A stretch of DNA of 15,463 bases from Candidatus Woesearchaeota archaeon. Its GTDB lineage: Archaea > Nanobdellota > Nanobdellia > SCGC-AAA011-G17 > GW2011-AR17. The notes beneath the pieces are model-generated. The model was not told the origin of the DNA. It saw only the letters and a program-made list of their open reading frames with translations, and made no database searches. The stretch spans positions 1 to 15,463 of the forward strand of contig JACQSW010000107.1 in NCBI GenBank assembly GCA_016211095.1, written 5' to 3'. Made by a program: the position numbers and the translations under genes. Below, piece after piece: positions 6,850 through 13,040 of this stretch (positions are counted from its first letter, which is position 1; the number at the start of each line of letters is the position of its first letter).

Positions 6850-7443
6850 ATGAAAAAACGCTTAATCCCCTTAATTCTTATCCTTCTTTCTTGGCCAGTA
6901 GTTTTAGCAGCAGAAACTAATGCGGGTAAGGATGACTTTTCAAATTATTTTGGCTTCGCAGTACAGTTAGTAAAAGGCGATGGGCGGGGCAAGGCTCTTA
7001 TGAATTTCGGTATGAGCATGGCATCAAAGAAGAATCCTTGGGCGACAAATATCCAAGAGTCGTTAGCATTCTATAATAATCCAATGGAAACTTTTTTGAA
7101 CAAATTTTCGGAAGAAGACAAAAGCTTACAAGATGCGCTAACCCAGTACAACACTTTAAAATCCCAGTATGGAGAGGTAACGGGTTTCATTGATGACCCA
7201 ACAAACACCTTATTCCAAAAGGCAAAGGCTGAAATGATGAAAAGTGAGGAGGGGGCTGGTTTTATGCAGGTTTACAACACTATGAATGCCTTAAAGAACC
7301 CTACGTGGGAAAGTATGGCTGAAATTGGTGGGGTTAAGTTGCCGCCGGAAGTTAGCCAAATACGCAGCGCAATGAAGAATCCGACATCACTTTTGGAAGG
7401 GCAAATGCCTCCAGAATTTAGCCAAGTAAAGAGCTTATTTTGA
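6850..7443 (+). CDS. Secreted cysteine-free hypothetical protein
   Basis: A 197-residue protein with a clear Sec signal peptide (1-20, MKKRLIPLILILLSWPVVLA, cleaved after an Ala-x-Ala-like site). I do not recognise a family. The mature part is predicted mostly helical, Met- and Asn-Pro-rich (KNPWATN, NNPMETF, DDPTNTL, KNPTWES, KNPTSLL) and has no cysteine. It ends in a short repeat: LPPEVSQIRSAM (164-175) and MPPEFSQVKSLF (186-197), the second forming the exact C-terminus. There is no membrane anchor, so it is likely exported or assembled with its partners. It lies 28 bp after the pilin-like gene and 7 bp before the Cys-rich giant, so all three are probably one transcript. Confidence 0.7.
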   Translation: MKKRLIPLILILLSWPVVLAAETNAGKDDFSNYFGFAVQLVKGDGRGKALMNFGMSMASKKNPWATNIQESLAFYNNPMETFLNKFSEEDKSLQDALTQYNTLKSQYGEVTGFIDDPTNTLFQKAKAEMMKSEEGAGFMQVYNTMNALKNPTWESMAEIGGVKLPPEVSQIRSAMKNPTSLLEGQMPPEFSQVKSLF

Positions 7444-7450
7444 TAAAAAA

Positions 7451-10339
7451 ATGAGAAAGACAAAGAGCAAAAATTGTTTGTTAAAATCCGTTTTATTCTT
7501 AATAATCTTAGTTTTTGGATCTAGCTTAGCATCATCTGCTTTCTCCGCAGACAGTGAGTCATACGTCAAGAGGGTTTGCTCAGATCTTTTTAGCCAGCCA
7601 GCCCAAGGTGGAGGAGAAGACCAGTATTCAACGAGCCTAATTTTTGATTCAACTGGAAAGGTTGCCTGCGCATACTTCATAGCAGCCAAAGAAAACGCTA
7701 AGGCTGAACCAACAAACATGCTTGGGCCGTTATTCACCCCAACAGCTATTGACGAAAAAAAGGCGTCAACACCGACTGTAACAGTTTCGCATAACACTGT
7801 TGTTAGGATACATCGACTTGTTGAAGAAAAAAAGGCTTACGCAACGCTGATTCCATTAGAAGACGGAAAATTTGCCATTGGGGGAATAATAACAAGTCAA
7901 AATGTGCTTAATGATTACCAGTTTCAGGGTGGAGCGAAAAAAGATGAAAAAGGCAACCCTATACTAAAAGAGGGTGAGCTTGAAAATTTGAAAACATTTT
8001 TTGTTCTAGATGAATATGGTCGGATATTAGCTGCCGCAATCACTACGCCAAGCAAGAATTCTGAAGAAAAAGACGGATTATACACCTACACTTTCCCAGA
8101 CGAATCTATGCCAAAAAGCAAAATGGTCCGGATACCGCGCGGAACAAAATTCTTTTACCTAAAAGAAGAAGAGGACAGCAGGGTAGGCATGCTGGAAAGC
8201 GATGTTCCGCAAGATGTTCAAAAAAAGTTCCAATTCTGCCCACCCACCCAAAAAAAGGGGTTTACATTCGAAAAATGTGTTGACATAATAGTTGAAGGTG
8301 GCGGAAAAGCAAAGATACAAACAGGGTTCAATGGCGAATCAGAAATAACGGGCAAAAACTTTCGCGTAGGGAACAAAAAGGTTATTGATGGCCTATTAGG
8401 GTTTTCTGAAGGTGGCCAATACTTCGGGCCAAACACTACGGGAAAAATCCTTGACAATGAAGACGTGTTGCTTAGCATAACAACAAGGGAAGCTAAGACT
8501 TATCTGCTTGGATGCGAAGAAAAATCATTAGAAAACGAAAATTATGTTAAAAACTGCCCTTGCCAAGAACAAAAAAATGAATGCAAGACGCCATTAACCT
8601 TGAAAGGGAGTTGTTTTAAAACAGAAATAAACAAGCTAGAAAGTTATGCGCTAAGCAGTGATACTAAAACACCAAAACTAGAATATGATTTGACAGGTGT
8701 AAAAAGCGGCAATAAAGAGGATTGCAAAAAAGGAGCCAACAAAGTAACAATTGATGACAATAATGCTTTAATAGAAACATTAGATGGCGGCAGCGTAACT
8801 GAAACGAATTGCCAACAAATCCTAAACTTCAACTCAGGGAAAATTGCTTCGCCAATAACATCTTCAGATGGAGGTAACACGCAACAATTGCCTAACATCA
8901 AAGAAGAAAAAAACACTCACACCGGGCACGGCAGAGGCGCTTGCGTTCAGATGACCTGCATGCATGAAAGATACTTCTTTGACCACACACAAAATGTTGC
9001 CTTAAAATGCGGAGAAAAAATCCCTATAAGCGGAGAATTTACTAAAGTAACCGGAAAATTCGGCGAGGGCTTGGTTGAAGCTGTTTGTGACGTAGCATAC
9101 AGCGAAGAGGATTCTTGCCTAGTCCAAAAAGAATACGCGGCTGAAAGAGTCTTTGGAGGGGATTGGGATAATGAGGGGTGGCTACCTTTTGTAAAAAATG
9201 CTGAAATCCTAATTGACCCTTACAGAACAGCCACAATTCAAGACGCACCAACAAAAGGCATTAGCTGGTTAGGAAATATACCCCAAATCGCGGGATGCGA
9301 TGAAACCACATTAGGCAAAGTAAACTGTAAAATAGGAAAAAAAGAAATCTATTGGGCTGCCGATGTAAAAAAGAAAAAGCCAAATAGGGAAATAATCGCA
9401 ACAGACCTTTGCGGTTGCCAATCAGAGATAGATGACGGCGCAGCATCATGGTATGCAAGCGGTGACACAAGCCAAAAATCGGTTTCTTACGTACAAGGCA
9501 AAGGTGAAGTGGCAAAATTCACGCCCCTAAAAAAACCAGTATGGAACGGCATATGCAATGTTGCCCCAAACAATCTATGCACAACAAAATTAGTGCTAGG
9601 CAAAATGGACAAAAACAAAAAAATGGAATGGGCTTCTGAAGATAAGTGGGATTATGGCAAATACGTTGTTGACCTTTTCAGAAAAAAAGCAAAAGAAATC
9701 GGGATATTAACACCCTCTGGATTTGTGTATATATTAAATCGGGCTAAATATAACGAACAAGCTGCATATAGCCTATACACACCGACAAAAACTGCAACAG
9801 ACCCAAAATTCTACAAGATAACTTACGAAGCAAAACCAGGCGATGCCAATATGAAGGATATGTTGGTAAAAAGCGCATTATTCTCAAATTGCCGACTAAC
9901 CAATGCCGGATTAGAGCCTAACTCAGCAGAAGAAGACGAAGACGAGGAAGAAGTTGCGTTTAATCCGGAAGACTGCCAAAATTTTGAAGGGTTACCCCCC
10001 CTTAAGCAGCGCATTTGCTCCATATGTTGGAAAGAAAGCCCCGCTTACGATGAAGAGGTATGCAAGAAAGCCATTAATGATCAGGGAAATAGCGCGACAT
10101 ATGAAAACACCGTATTGCACAATCACCTAGCAGTCCCCGGATATTTCACTTTAGGGGGAAAGACCGTGGAAAATACGTGCCCGAATCGGGCTAAATACCT
10201 TAAAGAACTTTGCAAAAAACTAGGCCAAAACAGCCAAACAGTAAAGACGGGATTAAACATTCTTGTATCATCCGACTGCGGACCAGAAATCACTTTAAAT
10301 AACGATTGCAGCGTATGTGTAAACAGCCAGTGTTTTTAA
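7451..10339 (+). CDS. Large secreted cysteine-rich protein of unknown family
   Basis: A 962-residue protein with an N-terminal signal peptide (basic KTKSKNCLLK, hydrophobic core, likely cut near residue 33, after SSAFSA) and no C-terminal membrane segment. About 34 cysteines are spread through it, denser in the C-terminal half: C-x-C at 369/371, C-G-C at 654/656, C-x-x-C at 856/859 and 953/956, and the end SVCVNSQCF. This points to an oxidised, disulfide-stapled extracellular protein. Residues 489-515 form a His/Cys cluster (HTGHGRGAC, TCMHERYFFDH) that could bind metal. Residues 826-834 are strongly acidic (EEDEDEEE). The stretch at 282-345 is Gly-rich beta-like. I recognise no catalytic family. 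Last gene of the surface operon, followed by a candidate terminator. Confidence 0.75.
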   Translation: MRKTKSKNCLLKSVLFLIILVFGSSLASSAFSADSESYVKRVCSDLFSQPAQGGGEDQYSTSLIFDSTGKVACAYFIAAKENAKAEPTNMLGPLFTPTAIDEKKASTPTVTVSHNTVVRIHRLVEEKKAYATLIPLEDGKFAIGGIITSQNVLNDYQFQGGAKKDEKGNPILKEGELENLKTFFVLDEYGRILAAAITTPSKNSEEKDGLYTYTFPDESMPKSKMVRIPRGTKFFYLKEEEDSRVGMLESDVPQDVQKKFQFCPPTQKKGFTFEKCVDIIVEGGGKAKIQTGFNGESEITGKNFRVGNKKVIDGLLGFSEGGQYFGPNTTGKILDNEDVLLSITTREAKTYLLGCEEKSLENENYVKNCPCQEQKNECKTPLTLKGSCFKTEINKLESYALSSDTKTPKLEYDLTGVKSGNKEDCKKGANKVTIDDNNALIETLDGGSVTETNCQQILNFNSGKIASPITSSDGGNTQQLPNIKEEKNTHTGHGRGACVQMTCMHERYFFDHTQNVALKCGEKIPISGEFTKVTGKFGEGLVEAVCDVAYSEEDSCLVQKEYAAERVFGGDWDNEGWLPFVKNAEILIDPYRTATIQDAPTKGISWLGNIPQIAGCDETTLGKVNCKIGKKEIYWAADVKKKKPNREIIATDLCGCQSEIDDGAASWYASGDTSQKSVSYVQGKGEVAKFTPLKKPVWNGICNVAPNNLCTTKLVLGKMDKNKKMEWASEDKWDYGKYVVDLFRKKAKEIGILTPSGFVYILNRAKYNEQAAYSLYTPTKTATDPKFYKITYEAKPGDANMKDMLVKSALFSNCRLTNAGLEPNSAEEDEDEEEVAFNPEDCQNFEGLPPLKQRICSICWKESPAYDEEVCKKAINDQGNSATYENTVLHNHLAVPGYFTLGGKTVENTCPNRAKYLKELCKKLGQNSQTVKTGLNILVSSDCGPEITLNNDCSVCVNSQCF

Positions 10340-10384
10340 CTTACAGCAACGGCTAAACGGTATTTTATACGCTCCAAAAAAAAT

Positions 10385-10412
10385 GGATTAGCAAATTACA
10401 AAATCCTTTTTT
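10385..10412 (+). terminator. Candidate terminator of the surface operon
   Basis: GGATT (10385-10389) and AATCC (10402-10406) can pair around a 12-nt loop and are followed directly by six T (10407-10412). It is 45 bp after the stop of the Cys-rich gene and just before the insertion sequence. Archaea terminate mainly on the T-run, so the run may matter more than the weak 5-bp stem. Confidence 0.35.
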
Positions 10413-10418
10413 CCGATT

Positions 10419-10426
10419 AAAAAAGA
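10419..10426 (+). repeat. Target-site duplication, left copy
   Basis: AAAAAAGA, repeated exactly at 11853-11860 on the other side of the insertion sequence. Eight bp is the duplication length typical of IS66. Confidence 0.9.
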
Positions 10427-10440
10427 GTAACTGTTTAGCT
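10427..10440 (+). repeat. IS66 left terminal inverted repeat
   Basis: GTAACTGTTTAGCT, complementary over all 14 bases to 11839-11852. Inside it begins a cluster of TTTAGCTA copies: 10434-10441 and 10442-10449 in tandem, and 10456-10463 inverted. Confidence 0.92.
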
Positions 10441-10464
10441 ATTTAGCTACTTTTGTAGCTAAAT
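10441..10464. repeat. Perfect subterminal hairpin in the IS66 left end
   Basis: ATTTAGCTAC TTTT GTAGCTAAAT: perfect 10-bp arms with a 4-nt loop, immediately inside the left inverted repeat and upstream of the transposase TATA box. The arms contain the TTTAGCT core of the terminal repeat, so it could be an extra transposase site. As an RNA hairpin it would also block read-through into the transposase gene from outside. Confidence 0.7.
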
Positions 10465-10465
10465 T

Positions 10466-10475
10466 TTGATATATT
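10466..10475 (+). promoter_or_regulatory. Candidate TATA box of the transposase gene
   Basis: TTTGATATAT-type sequence about 50 bp before the ATG at 10522, predicting a leader of about 25 nt. That leader would carry a strong purine tract (GGGGGGTGG at 10500-10508) and GAGG at 10511-10514, seven bases before the ATG. Unlike most genes here, the transposase therefore looks Shine-Dalgarno led. Confidence 0.4.
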
Positions 10476-10521
10476 ACCTGTGCTTTTTAATTTTATGTAG
10501 GGGGGTGGCAGAGGCAAATGA

Positions 10522-11844
10522 ATGAAAATCCCCCAACATTTGGATGGTCTGAGCAAAAGAGATTTGGTGCGTTACATTCTTGTTCTTGAAGAAAAGATCC
10601 CTTTGCTTGAGAAGAAGATTGAAGAGTTGGAGCGCAGGCTTTTGGCGTATGAGAATGCCCATACCCCTCCAAGCCAGCAAAGGCATTATCCCAAGCGTGA
10701 AAAGAAAGAGGGGGCAAAAGTTGGCGCTCCGCTTGGGCACGAAGGGTTTACTAGGGAAACCCCTGAGCCAACCGAAATTAAAAAGTTGGAATCAAAGGCT
10801 TGCCCGCATTGCAATCGCCTTCTTGGCAAGCCCCACCATATTGAACGGAGGGTTATTGAGGAAATACCCGAGCCACAACCATTAAGGGTGATTGAATTTT
10901 TCATTCCGCATTACCATTGCAAACATTGCAACAAAGACATTGTTGCCACGGATCCTGAATTGCCAAGCGAGGGCAATTTGGGCAACAATTTGCAATCACA
11001 AATTGTGCTGAAAAGATATGAAGACAGGCTGCCCATGCGCAAAGTTGTTGGCAGCATCAAACGCGACTTCAATGTTGGCCTCACCCCTGCAACCGTGCTT
11101 GATGTAACAAACAGGGTTGCTGAGAAACTCTCCCCGCAGCATGAGCAAATAAAAAAAGAAGTTGCAGCAGCGCCAAGCGTAAATGCTGATGAAACTGGAG
11201 CCAAGCTAAATGGCAAGAAAAGTTGGCTTTGGCTATTCATGACCCTCAACGCCGCGCTATTTTTGCTTCGGCCGAAAAGAAGCAGCAAAGTAGTGGAAGA
11301 AGTGCTTGGCAAAAACTATGATGGCATAGTAGGATCTGATGGGCTAAAACAATACCCAAAAATAATTAAAAGAATCCAGAGGTGCTGGGCGCACCTCTTG
11401 CGGGAAGCAAAATTTTTGGCACAAAAACACGGAGGGCAAGCTAAAGTGCTATATAACAACCTTTGCGAAATGTTCGCGCAAATCAAAAAAATAACAACGG
11501 AAACACCAATGGAAATAAGAAAAGAAACCCATGATGATTGCGTCAAGAAAATGCAATCATTTGTAGGCACTGCTAAAGCTTACAAAGAATTGAAAAAGTT
11601 TGCAACAACCATTGAAAACGGAATGGAGCACTGGTTCACCTGCTTACTTCACCCAGAAATTGAGCCAACCAATAACCGAGCTGAAAGACCGCTCAGGGAA
11701 TTTGTCGTGCAAAGAAAAATCTTCGGCTCATTCCGAAGCGAAAAAGGAATGAGAACCACAGAAATCATCCTTTCTCTCCTATCAACATGGAGCATACGCG
11801 GACTCAACACCTACCAAATGCTGAGGCTAAACCTCAGCAGCTAA
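10522..11844 (+). CDS. IS66-family transposase (TnpC-type, stand-alone)
   Basis: A 440-residue DDE transposase. In order: a coiled coil (about 22-45), the IS66 N-terminal motif NAHTPPSQQ (45-53), a Zn-finger with CPHC (94-97) and CKHC (133-136), and a catalytic RNase H-fold domain. Its acidic triad appears as NADETG (Asp223), GSDG (Asp273) and TNNRAERPLR (Glu388), followed by the C-terminal IS66 block RKIFGSFRSEKGMR. The length is usual for the single-ORF subgroup. The ATG at 10522 is the first possible start (the codon just before it is a stop) and has GAGG at a 7-nt spacing. The terminal TAA (11842-11844) lies within the right inverted repeat. Base composition looks somewhat more GC-rich than neighbouring genes, consistent with transfer. 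Confidence 0.95.
   Translation: MKIPQHLDGLSKRDLVRYILVLEEKIPLLEKKIEELERRLLAYENAHTPPSQQRHYPKREKKEGAKVGAPLGHEGFTRETPEPTEIKKLESKACPHCNRLLGKPHHIERRVIEEIPEPQPLRVIEFFIPHYHCKHCNKDIVATDPELPSEGNLGNNLQSQIVLKRYEDRLPMRKVVGSIKRDFNVGLTPATVLDVTNRVAEKLSPQHEQIKKEVAAAPSVNADETGAKLNGKKSWLWLFMTLNAALFLLRPKRSSKVVEEVLGKNYDGIVGSDGLKQYPKIIKRIQRCWAHLLREAKFLAQKHGGQAKVLYNNLCEMFAQIKKITTETPMEIRKETHDDCVKKMQSFVGTAKAYKELKKFATTIENGMEHWFTCLLHPEIEPTNNRAERPLREFVVQRKIFGSFRSEKGMRTTEIILSLLSTWSIRGLNTYQMLRLNLSS
11821..11837. repeat. Small hairpin at the IS66 right end
   Basis: CTGAGG CTAAA CCTCAG, perfect 6-bp arms with a 5-nt loop, inside the last codons of the transposase gene. GCTAAAC, the terminal-repeat core, occurs here (11826-11832) and again in the terminal repeat (11840-11846), 14 bp apart. 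Confidence 0.5.
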
Positions 11845-11852
11845 ACAGTTAC
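11839..11852 (-). repeat. IS66 right terminal inverted repeat
   Basis: AGCTAAACAGTTAC, the exact complement of the left repeat at 10427-10440. It overlaps the transposase stop codon. Confidence 0.92.
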
Positions 11853-11860
11853 AAAAAAGA
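11853..11860 (+). repeat. Target-site duplication, right copy
   Basis: AAAAAAGA, identical to 10419-10426. It directly abuts the BRE/TATA element of the downstream ATPase gene. Confidence 0.9.
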
Positions 11861-11875
11861 AAAAGTTTTATATAT
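11859..11875 (+). promoter_or_regulatory. BRE and TATA box of the AAA+ ATPase gene
   Basis: A purine-rich GAAAAAG followed by TTTTATATAT is a near-ideal archaeal BRE plus TATA box. It predicts transcription starting near 11898 and a leader of about 36 nt, with a partial Shine-Dalgarno (GTGTGAT, 11924-11930) before the ATG at 11936. It starts within the IS66 target duplication, so the insertion left the core promoter whole but replaced everything upstream. Confidence 0.6.
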
Positions 11876-11935
11876 CTATTAATCCTTATTTTTATCCAGC
11901 CTCTTATCAACGGAAAAAAAAGAGTGTGATTAGTG

Positions 11936-12991
11936 ATGTCTTGGTATAAAAAATTTAGGTTCGACAACAATCCTTTAGATGTAAGGCCCAACCCCAACTT
12001 AGTCGGCCTTGAGGAGGAAGAGGAAAAACTTGTTAACTTCATCCGCAAGGGCGATGTTTGCTTTCTTAACGGCTTGACCGGTTCAGGCAAGACTAGTTTG
12101 TTACAACGCGTCAAAGAAAGACTAGGCAATAATTACAGCTTCATTTATTTGAACGCTGAGGACTTGCCGGAAAATTTTAACTTAGAAGAAGAAATAAAGA
12201 AAAAAAGGAGCTTCTTTGACATAATAACCTTTAGGCAAGCGCCAAAAAATTTGCCCGTATTGATGATTGATGAATTCCAAGCAACGGATCCAAACCTAAT
12301 TCTTGAGGCTAAGGGAAAATGGGAAAACACCCATGAGAGAAAAGTTAGGAGCATTGTTGTAAGCCAAATAAAAAACCAACTAAGAAACGCATCCGGATCC
12401 TTCAAGGACAGATTGGGAAAGAGAGTTGTCAGCCTAACAACGCTTGATGATGATTACATGAAAGACATCCTCAAAATGAGGCTTTACAACAAAAGAAATA
12501 AGACTAACCTCATCGACAAGTTTGAACCGGAAGCATTAGCCCTGCTAATCAGGTGCGCAAACAGCAGTGTGAGGAGGCTGTTAGAGTATTCAGATATGAT
12601 TTTTGATTTTCACCACACAAAATTCGAAAAAAACAACCCTTTAGTCAAATCGCCTGATTACAAAATTACTTTTCACGGGGTTAAAGAGATACTAACTGTG
12701 AATAATGTCAGCGTGCGGGGATTCGTAACAGAAACAGAAAAAGTTGATGAAACAAAACCAATAGAAGAATTGTTTGGCAAACAAGAAAGGAGAATCTTAA
12801 GGTTATTGCTTGCATACGAGTCTAACAGCACAGAGAGGATATCAAAAAAGCTGAACATGCCATTAGACAAAGCCAGGAAGATAATCAGTATCCTAGGCAA
12901 GAAAAAAGCGATAGTATCAAAAGAAAAAAAGGAAAGAAGCAACGTCTGGGAACTAACGCCCCACACAAAAAGGTTGATGGTCAAATACTAA
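11936..12991 (+). CDS. AAA+ ATPase with C-terminal winged helix (Orc1/Cdc6- or ExeA-like)
   Basis: A 351-residue P-loop ATPase. Walker A is GLTGSGKT (46-53), Walker B VLMIDEFQ (108-115), and a sensor-2-like arginine pair occurs in ANSSVRRLLEYSD (213-214). A helical lid follows (about 165-225), then a winged-helix-like DNA-binding region (about 278-345, with QERRILRLLL, an HTH around ERISKKLNMPLDKARKII, and a wing KKKAIVSK...VWELT). The opening FRFDNNPLDVRPNP, ahead of the ATPase core, recalls ExeA/Cdc6-type proteins. It could be a DNA-bound ATPase in replication or partition, or a transcription regulator; it lacks enough typical residues for me to call it Orc1/Cdc6. A GTG three bases upstream (11933) is in frame, but ATG 11936 has the better Shine-Dalgarno spacing. 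The IS66 element lies just upstream of its promoter. Confidence 0.8.
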   Translation: MSWYKKFRFDNNPLDVRPNPNLVGLEEEEEKLVNFIRKGDVCFLNGLTGSGKTSLLQRVKERLGNNYSFIYLNAEDLPENFNLEEEIKKKRSFFDIITFRQAPKNLPVLMIDEFQATDPNLILEAKGKWENTHERKVRSIVVSQIKNQLRNASGSFKDRLGKRVVSLTTLDDDYMKDILKMRLYNKRNKTNLIDKFEPEALALLIRCANSSVRRLLEYSDMIFDFHHTKFEKNNPLVKSPDYKITFHGVKEILTVNNVSVRGFVTETEKVDETKPIEELFGKQERRILRLLLAYESNSTERISKKLNMPLDKARKIISILGKKKAIVSKEKKERSNVWELTPHTKRLMVKY

Positions 12992-13007
12992 TTCTTACCA
13001 GCTAACC

Positions 13008-13017
13008 TTTTATATTT
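13008..13017 (+). promoter_or_regulatory. TATA box of the asparagine synthetase-Dph6 fusion gene
   Basis: TTTATATTTA with ACC ahead of it, centred about 29 bp before the ATG at 13041. This predicts a leaderless transcript. No Shine-Dalgarno sequence lies between. It starts 16 bp after the ATPase stop, so the fusion gene is probably transcribed on its own. Confidence 0.55.
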
Positions 13018-13040
13018 AACCTTCTCATAATAAGCTAAAT

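Larger units (their letters stand above)
10427..11852 (+). mobile_element. Intact IS66-family insertion sequence, single-ORF (ISBst12-like) type
   Basis: A 1426-bp element bounded by perfect 14-bp inverted repeats, GTAACTGTTTAGCT at 10427-10440 and its complement at 11839-11852, with an exact 8-bp target duplication AAAAAAGA on both sides. GTAA-type ends and 8-bp duplications are characteristic of IS66. Only the large transposase gene is present, without the tnpA/tnpB accessory genes of classical IS66, which is the ISBst12-type arrangement. The transposase has its own TATA box and Shine-Dalgarno inside the element, and its stop codon lies inside the right repeat. Everything expected is intact and the ends show no divergence, so the insertion is probably recent and may still move. 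Confidence 0.93.

Noticed and set aside
9042..9515. Minus-strand open frames of 70 and 84 codons within the Cys-rich gene
   Set aside because: Antisense shadows: low-complexity, Leu/Arg/Phe/Pro-rich translations with no start signals.
10344..10360. GCTAAAC just outside the IS66 element (10352-10358), like the terminal repeat core
   Set aside because: Only seven bases match, with no extended similarity to either IS end, so it is likely chance and not an older IS scar.
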